Both the position numbers and the translations under genes were made by a program. Shown piece by piece: positions 14,807-20,071 of a DNA stretch of 20,071 nucleotides (its first letter is position 1; the number at the start of each line of letters is the position of its first letter). Below the pieces are notes generated by a model. That model was not told the DNA's origin and made no database searches. It saw only the letters and a program-made list of their open reading frames with translations. Source of the stretch: a virus; IMG/VR virus record IMGVR_UViG_3300025120_000758, positions 1 to 20,071 of that record, one strand, 5' to 3'.

Positions 14807-16006
14807 TTAGTTAAATTTTTTAGTTTTTATTTTAAGCTTTGTAGAATCAGCGCCTGAAATAGCTTTAACTTTAAATCCGCCAATAAACACATCTCCTTGA
14901 GTAGTTCTAGCTTTAGTGTCACTCAAGTTCTTTGATTTATTTACAACGTCTTTTACAGCATCTGCTTTTCCTTGCTCATAAAAATGAGCTGCAATCTTAT
15001 CTACATTTTCAGCAGCATAAATAGCCTTATGATAACCATTAACGTCTTTAACATCACCATTTTCGTCTAGGAACTTCCCAACGAGGTTTGTTATATTAGA
15101 CTGGCTTTCTGCAACTTTATCAATATTTTGAATATTATACTTATATTTCTTTTCACCAACACTGATATCAAAACCTTTGAAATCATTGCTAAAAAGCTTT
15201 TTTGTATTATCTTTAAACATTTGATGCTGTTGCTCAGCTTGTTCTTGCTCCTTGTTATATCTATTGAAAAAGTCCATAGCTTTTTGTTGGTCTTGAGTTA
15301 CGCCCGGTCTCAACTTGATCTCGTCGTAGTATTTACTCTTTGTTTCCTCTAAAAAGCTTTTGGCTTTTGCAACTTCTTCTTTAAACGCAAGCTTTTTTTT
15401 GCGTATATCTCTTTCCTCGTCTATATCTTCATCATAGTCAAAATCTTCTAATAAAAGATCAAGATCTTCAGAATCTAAATAAGGTTTATTTTTTTTGTAA
15501 TACTCTTTTATAAGAGTTTTATCGTCTACATTACTATAATCAGCGTTTAAACGAGTGTAATCTTCTATTGTTCCACCTGTTTCTTCCATAAAAGAAACTA
15601 GTTTTTCAATATTCTCTGGCAATGGTTTGCCTAATATTTTTTCATCTTTTATAGCTTTTTTAACCTCGGTTTCAGTTACTACTTCTTCTTTAGTTACTTC
15701 TTGGATCGCAGAAAACCCTTCAGTAGTCTCGTTGGACTCTTGTACAGGTTCTGCCACCGCTGCGCTATCTCCGGATGGTTTTTCCACAGATACCTCCTTT
15801 GTTTCTCCGACTTGAATGGCATCTTCTTCTTTTTTTATTTCTACTTTAGTCACATTACTTTCTAGTTCTACTAAAGGTTCTTTTGGATTAACATTTACTT
15901 TTGTAACATTATCCTTTGTTTCAGTTAATTTTTTAGGTGTTGTTTTCTTTTTTAATTTGAATTCACCTTCCTGTTTAACATTTTCATTTGTTTTTACTTC
16001 TGACAT
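14807..16006 (-). CDS. Capsid scaffold-like protein
   Basis: This protein has 399 residues, is very rich in Lys and Glu, and lies between portal and capsid genes, where tailed phages commonly encode the scaffold. Residues 1-125 are low-complexity Lys/Glu/Thr/Val and probably disordered, with NVTKV occurring twice (33-37 and 51-55). An ordered-looking helical part follows: NIEKLVSFMEETGGTIEDYT (132-151), YSNVDDKTLIKEYYKKNKPY (157-176) and the acidic DLDLLLEDFDYDEDIDEERD (181-200). Charged helices with coiled-coil potential continue to about 270. The C-terminus is basic (DSTKLKIKTKKFN), as in scaffolds that hold capsid subunits through a charged tail. Scaffolds direct shell assembly and are then removed. 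I see no protease domain in it. The assignment is by position and composition plus remembered similarity to marine Bacteroidota phage proteins. Confidence 0.7.
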   Translation of the reverse strand: MSEVKTNENVKQEGEFKLKKKTTPKKLTETKDNVTKVNVNPKEPLVELESNVTKVEIKKEEDAIQVGETKEVSVEKPSGDSAAVAEPVQESNETTEGFSAIQEVTKEEVVTETEVKKAIKDEKILGKPLPENIEKLVSFMEETGGTIEDYTRLNADYSNVDDKTLIKEYYKKNKPYLDSEDLDLLLEDFDYDEDIDEERDIRKKKLAFKEEVAKAKSFLEETKSKYYDEIKLRPGVTQDQQKAMDFFNRYNKEQEQAEQQHQMFKDNTKKLFSNDFKGFDISVGEKKYKYNIQNIDKVAESQSNITNLVGKFLDENGDVKDVNGYHKAIYAAENVDKIAAHFYEQGKADAVKDVVNKSKNLSDTKARTTQGDVFIGGFKVKAISGADSTKLKIKTKKFN

Positions 16007-16037
16007 AATATAATATAATTAAATAATTAATATAGAT

Positions 16038-18425
16038 TTACAGCGACGGCATTATACCCGCTGCATCTTGTTCTTCAAAATTTATTGGTGGTAAATCTTG
16101 TTTTCTTTGATTTATCATCTGACTTTGCTGCGTACCTTCCATTTTTATACGCTTGTCTTTTGCGCCTTCTCTCTGTTGATCACCTTGTGTTTTAACTTGT
16201 GATTGAAGTTTAGCTAATTCCATGTCAAACTGATGTTGCATTTGCATTTTCTGCTGATCAAGCTGTGCTTGTATCTGCATTTTTTGAATCTCCATTTGTG
16301 TTCTAGACTGCTCGTATTGAACTTTAGAACCACTAATTGCTTCTTGCTTTTGAACTTCATTCATTGCAATTTTCTCATTAGCATCAGCTTGAGATTCTGC
16401 TTGAGCTCTAATATTAGCTTGAGCATTTTCTTGATCTAGCCTAGCTTTAGCTTTACGCTTAACTTTAAGAAGTTGATTTGCTAATTTAAGATTTTTAATC
16501 TGTCTTAAATCTATAGCGTCTTCGAGATCAATACCTCCACTTTGTAGAGCTACTTGAATATTTTGTTCTAGTTGAGCTTTCTCTTCATCATCTGGTTCTA
16601 ATTCTAAGAATATACCAAAATCATGTAAATTTAAATTTACAATTTCTTTTAAAGTATTAACGTTATAATTGCTAATAGAGTTTGTTAAAGACTCTGCCGT
16701 TAAAGGAAACTCTAAAGCGTCAGCAATTTTAAGAGCTGTATTTTCTGCTATTCTAAGAGTTAAATAAGAAGATGATTGCTTTATATGTCTAGTAGCAGTA
16801 TTAGAAGCATTAGCTGCCATTTTTTGTAAACCTACTAGCGTGCTTTTGTCGGGCGTGCTACCATCTCTAGCTTCATTAAGACCCGTTACATCACGTATCA
16901 TTTGTAAATAATACTGATATGTATTTATAAGACTTTGTATTTTACCTTGACCAGAACTAGAGTTTAATTCTTGAATAGGTACTTTACCAGGATTCATATC
17001 GCCGTCCTGCGTGAGAGATCTACCAACAATACTACCAGTTTGAAAGTACATATTTAATGCTTCTGCTGGATTATAATTTGTACCATTACCAAGATCAACT
17101 TCAGCTAAACCGTCCATGTCTAAATAAACACCATCTGGTACTATTCTAGACATTACTTGTTGTAACTTTAAATGAGTTAATTGAATCATATCAGCAAAAC
17201 TAATACATTTACTCACTAGTGATTCTATTCTACCTTTATACATTCTAGGTGAACAAATAGCGTAATTCATTTTAACCTTTGTAGTGTCAGCATAAGGTCT
17301 TGACATGTTTTCAGCTAATTCCCATTTAAGCATTGTATCAGTACCTAACACTTTAGCGCCGCTATATAAAACCTCTATAGATCTTGAAACTCTTTCAAAG
17401 TTATCATTTTCTGGCGGATTAAATGTATCTGGCTTTTCAATAGCTTTCATTAACCCTTGATCTGTTTGTTTTATTTTAAAAACTTGATTATGATAAGTCT
17501 TATAATCAAAATATAAAACTTGAACAGTGTTTTCATCGTATCCACCCCAACCAGTTACGTACTGTCTATTTCCTGGCATTTTTTGTATACGCTCTAACTC
17601 TTTTTTAGAAATATTAGGAAACTCTTTTTTAAGCTCTGGTATTGTTATAGATTTTATTTCCCCAACATAATATATATCTTCAAAATTAGGATCCTCAGTA
17701 TAAGAATAAACCATATAAGCTGGATCCACGTAGTCAATAGTAATACCATTTGCTGTATTAAAATTAGTTTTAGCAGCTGCAATACCGCAAACTGTTAAAT
17801 CCATGTTTAATCTACGCTTAATGAGCTCGTACTTATTTTGAGCCATAACAGAAGATATAGCTTCTTCTTCAGCTATTTCTATGCTTTGTTTATAAGAAAG
17901 CTGCATATGTAATTCTAACTCTTCTTCGTTTTCAGGAAGCAACTCAGGGTTTAAAGTCTGATATAAGTTTATGCCAAAACTATTTTTTATATTTTCTAAG
18001 TAATCTTGAGCTAGCATGTCTTCGTATATTTTAGAAGCATACTTGGTTCTTTTTTTAATAGAATCAGGATCTTGAGCGTAAGCTTTTATATCATAAGAGT
18101 GAGCTGATATACCATTTACAACAATGTCTACAAATTTAGATAAAATAGGAACTGGTTTCCAGTCTAAATTAAGATAAGACAAATCACCATTAATAGATAA
18201 TTCATCTTTATATTTTTGAACAGGTTGTTCTCCTCTAGCGTATAATCTAAGAGTATTAAAGTTATTCCAGTTAGTCAAATACGTATTACCGTTTGTTCGA
18301 CCAGATTTGAACCACTCATATTCAATAGCCATAGCTACTTGACTGCCGTATTCCAGGCTTGCTTTTTCAGCATCGCTAACAACTTGACTTGGAAAAGCGC
18401 TATTTGAATTAGTGTATATATTCAT
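16038..18425 (-). CDS. Portal protein
   Basis: This 795-residue protein follows the terminase directly (TAAATG junction). Recognisable portal blocks are FNTLRLYARGEQPVQKYKDE (56-75), YLNLDWKPVPILSKFVDIVV (84-103), the stem and clip region, ISFADMIQLTHLKLQQVMSR (408-427) and IRDVTGLNEARDGSTPDKST (510-529), followed by LVGLQKMAANASNTA. The YARGEQ and DWKPVPILSKFVD patterns match my memory of crAss-type and marine Bacteroidota phage portals. The portal forms the ring at one capsid vertex through which DNA is pumped by the terminase and later leaves. The C-terminus (about 655-775) is a long Gln/Met/Lys-rich helix, probably a coiled coil (barrel or crown). Length is within the range of large podovirus portals. 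Start choice is secure because it abuts the upstream stop. Confidence 0.88.
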   Translation of the reverse strand: MNIYTNSNSAFPSQVVSDAEKASLEYGSQVAMAIEYEWFKSGRTNGNTYLTNWNNFNTLRLYARGEQPVQKYKDELSINGDLSYLNLDWKPVPILSKFVDIVVNGISAHSYDIKAYAQDPDSIKKRTKYASKIYEDMLAQDYLENIKNSFGINLYQTLNPELLPENEEELELHMQLSYKQSIEIAEEEAISSVMAQNKYELIKRRLNMDLTVCGIAAAKTNFNTANGITIDYVDPAYMVYSYTEDPNFEDIYYVGEIKSITIPELKKEFPNISKKELERIQKMPGNRQYVTGWGGYDENTVQVLYFDYKTYHNQVFKIKQTDQGLMKAIEKPDTFNPPENDNFERVSRSIEVLYSGAKVLGTDTMLKWELAENMSRPYADTTKVKMNYAICSPRMYKGRIESLVSKCISFADMIQLTHLKLQQVMSRIVPDGVYLDMDGLAEVDLGNGTNYNPAEALNMYFQTGSIVGRSLTQDGDMNPGKVPIQELNSSSGQGKIQSLINTYQYYLQMIRDVTGLNEARDGSTPDKSTLVGLQKMAANASNTATRHIKQSSSYLTLRIAENTALKIADALEFPLTAESLTNSISNYNVNTLKEIVNLNLHDFGIFLELEPDDEEKAQLEQNIQVALQSGGIDLEDAIDLRQIKNLKLANQLLKVKRKAKARLDQENAQANIRAQAESQADANEKIAMNEVQKQEAISGSKVQYEQSRTQMEIQKMQIQAQLDQQKMQMQHQFDMELAKLQSQVKTQGDQQREGAKDKRIKMEGTQQSQMINQRKQDLPPINFEEQDAAGIMPSL

Positions 18426-20071
18426 TTAACTTATTATTTTTGATGTAGTTCCCCTGTTGTCATATCTTTTGATACCTAAATCTACAGGTTCTATAATTTT
18501 TTTATTTACAGGATAATACCTATGCTTATTACAAGCCATTAAAGCTAGTCCAGAACTAATAGAAGCATCGTGTTTTGTTCTATTGTTTATATTAAATTTA
18601 GCCCAGTCTTCTAATGTTCTTTGAAAATAAACGTCACCATAACCAGACTCTTTTAGTCCAACAAAATGCTCTATATATGTTTCTATAGCAGATGCATGTG
18701 CTTGCTTTATATCTTCACTAGAGTTTGGTATACCGCCTAGTTCTCTTTCTGTTACAGATAATTTATTATATTTTTTATCAGGTCTATTAATTGAAAAGCC
18801 TCTATAACCTCTTCTTTTAAAATAATACAATATTCTTGGTTTATTATTTTCTATAAGTATTGGCATGCCGTAAAACACGCAAGCCATAAGAACATCTTCA
18901 AAAAATATTTCAGCTGTTTGTGGTCTAGCTATATATTCTAAAAAGAAATGATTAGGAGGTACGTCTTCCATAGAGAATTTAGTAAGACCATGTAAAGATC
19001 CTTTAGAACCTCTTTTATCTACTGTACCTGATATATCATATGGATCACAACCAAAAGCTCCCATATATGCATTGCCAGGGTGATTTATACCATTTTTACT
19101 ATACTTTTTATTTTGCAAATGACTAGGTGGAACCCAAGTTATTAAAAACCTACCGTCGTTGTTTGGAACAAATACAACATTAGTATCTTGCTTAGCATCT
19201 TGCCATTGAAAAGATCCTTTTGTCACGCTTATAGAATTTTTAATATCTTCATTAAAATCTATTTGCTCGTATATCTTAGTTAGATTAAATAAAGATTCTT
19301 TTGATTCATCTCTAAATGCGTGTTTAGTAGTTCTTGGAAATTGTCTATAAAATTCATTTAAAGCGTCTTGATCTTTTTTAAGACCATCTACTTCATTATC
19401 CCAATATTCTATTACACCTAAATCTATTGTTTCACCCTGTGGTCCTTCAACTGGTTTTTTAGGCGTGTCGAAGACAGGTAACCCATAAGAATCAATGTAT
19501 CCTTCGTAATTCCACTCCATAGGTATGAACAAGCTATATAGTCCAGAGCGAGTTTGTCCATTTGCATTTCTTTGCGTGACGTCTGAGTCATTGTAAAGTT
19601 TTTTAAAATTATCACCGCCTTTATCTAATGAGTTGCTAGTTGAACCCATCATACATTTACCTATAATTCTACTACCTAATCGTAGACACGTCTTCGTGAC
19701 ACGCCAGTTGTTGAGGATGTTCGTCGGACGCTCCCACTTGCCGCTCTCATCGTGGACGAGTAGCTTGAGTTTCTCACCGTCATACGAGTTGTCGCCTGTG
19801 TTTTTCCAGTCGATCGTAGTGTCGAGCCCGTCGAGTTCACGTAGCGTCTCGTTGTTCTCAAGCTTCTTACGCGTGTATTTTGTCGCGGGTACTCTGTACG
19901 CAAGCTCCGTTTTTGGCCTGTCCATACCGTCCTGTATCGGTTTAAAAAAGAAGGGGTAATTAACCGATATCGGTACCACCTTGTCTGTAAACATCTTCTT
20001 CGCATCAGGTCCAGATTTAGATAATATTCCAAACCTAGAGTCGCTTGATATGGTTGCCATATTAACGCACT
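18426..20071 (-). CDS. terL: Terminase large subunit, N-terminus cut by the window edge
   Basis: The frame stays open past the in-frame ATG at 20060 to the right edge (…CVN before that Met). I treat this as the C-terminal part of a longer protein, because the Walker A region of the packaging ATPase is absent. Numbering from that Met: the PFFFKPIQDGMDRPK block is at 36-50, Walker B LKLLVHDESG at 98-107 with Asp104 and Glu105, and the coupling motif GSTSN at 139-143. The nuclease domain shows FGCDPYD (Asp339), ILIENN (Glu404) and KHDASISSGLALMA (Asp498), a plausible Asp-Glu-Asp metal triad. Terminase pumps DNA through the portal and cuts concatemers. The ILSKSGPDAKKMFTDKVVPI region resembles crAss-type terminases. 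Residues about 39-127 are encoded by a GC-rich island with different codon use (19681-19945). The protein reads through it without a frame change. Confidence 0.9.
   Translation of the reverse strand, partial: CVNMATISSDSRFGILSKSGPDAKKMFTDKVVPISVNYPFFFKPIQDGMDRPKTELAYRVPATKYTRKKLENNETLRELDGLDTTIDWKNTGDNSYDGEKLKLLVHDESGKWERPTNILNNWRVTKTCLRLGSRIIGKCMMGSTSNSLDKGGDNFKKLYNDSDVTQRNANGQTRSGLYSLFIPMEWNYEGYIDSYGLPVFDTPKKPVEGPQGETIDLGVIEYWDNEVDGLKKDQDALNEFYRQFPRTTKHAFRDESKESLFNLTKIYEQIDFNEDIKNSISVTKGSFQWQDAKQDTNVVFVPNNDGRFLITWVPPSHLQNKKYSKNGINHPGNAYMGAFGCDPYDISGTVDKRGSKGSLHGLTKFSMEDVPPNHFFLEYIARPQTAEIFFEDVLMACVFYGMPILIENNKPRILYYFKRRGYRGFSINRPDKKYNKLSVTERELGGIPNSSEDIKQAHASAIETYIEHFVGLKESGYGDVYFQRTLEDWAKFNINNRTKHDASISSGLALMACNKHRYYPVNKKIIEPVDLGIKRYDNRGTTSKIIS
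19681..19945. other. GC-rich, differently coded island inside the terminase gene
   Basis: By hand count bases 19681-19920 are 129/240 G+C (54%), while 19621-19680 are 18/60 (30%). On the far side the value falls to 43% over 19921-19980 and 37% over 19981-20040. The left edge is sharp, near 19680. The island encodes terminase residues about 39-127, including Walker B, and shifts to GC-ending codons (CTC, GTC, GAG, AAG, GAC, ACG) and CGT arginines. The reading frame and conserved motifs are intact. It may be a recombination tract from another phage, or an assembly chimera. Confidence 0.85.

Noticed and set aside
19633-19959. 108-codon plus-strand frame
   Set aside because: It is antisense to conserved terminase sequence, lies in the same GC-rich island, and has no recognisable motif.
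19676-20032. 118-codon frame overlapping the terminase on the same strand, Arg/Ser/Thr-rich
   Set aside because: It coincides with the GC-rich island, where stop codons are rarer by chance. The terminase frame carries the conserved ATPase motifs and this one carries none.
20058-20060. ATG at 20060 as the terminase start
   Set aside because: The frame is open upstream to the window edge, and the protein would lack the Walker A part of the ATPase, so this Met is more likely internal.
1-20071. Stop-codon reassignment, known in some crAss-like phages
   Set aside because: All genes read cleanly with the standard bacterial code and end at TAA or TAG with close spacing, and no frame is broken by a single stop type.

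Overview
This window is the virion-structure and DNA-packaging block of a tailed phage. Every supported gene lies on the minus strand, so the reading order is from base 20071 down to base 1. The genes are packed tightly. Most gaps are under 35 bases, two gaps of 63 and 75 bases hold RNA hairpins, and no gene-free stretch reaches 300 bases. There are no tRNA, rRNA, CRISPR, integrase, replication or lysis genes here. Base composition is AT-rich, with most lines I counted by hand at about 25-33% GC. None of the twelve visible start codons has a Shine-Dalgarno sequence. All have A/T-rich leaders, as in Bacteroidota. With the protein families present, this suggests a short-tailed phage of a Bacteroidota host (probably marine or aquatic flavobacteria), related at a distance to the crAss-like phages. 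The host and lineage are inferences.

Layout in transcription order. First comes the large terminase subunit (18426 to beyond the right edge), cut at its N-terminus by the window end. The portal follows (16038-18425), its start codon abutting the terminase stop. A charged scaffold-like protein (14807-16006) and the major capsid protein (13340-14791) come next. A terminator-like hairpin (13292-13324) follows the capsid gene. After it are a conserved phage protein of unknown role (12449-13264), a second long hairpin (12401-12439), and two presumed ring or head-tail connector proteins (11576-12385 and 10321-11571). Two consecutive ORFs (4642-10314 and 2837-4609) look like the two halves of one crAss-type tail stabilization or 'muzzle' protein. 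The block ends with a small cupin-like protein (2300-2821), an internal-virion or ejection-type protein (1615-2298), an unrecognised protein (504-1604) and the N-terminal part of a further protein (1-503) that leaves the window.

Together these genes build the capsid (scaffold, capsid protein, portal), fill it (terminase), attach the short tail (ring and muzzle proteins) and load proteins probably ejected into the host. I found no clearly new biological system. The most unusual signals are these: a sharply bounded GC-rich, differently coded island of about 265 bp inside the terminase ATPase region; a tryptophan-rich, GC-richer C-terminal module on the 1890-residue tail protein, exactly where that protein is split from its second half; and two strong intercistronic hairpins flanking the gene after the capsid gene.
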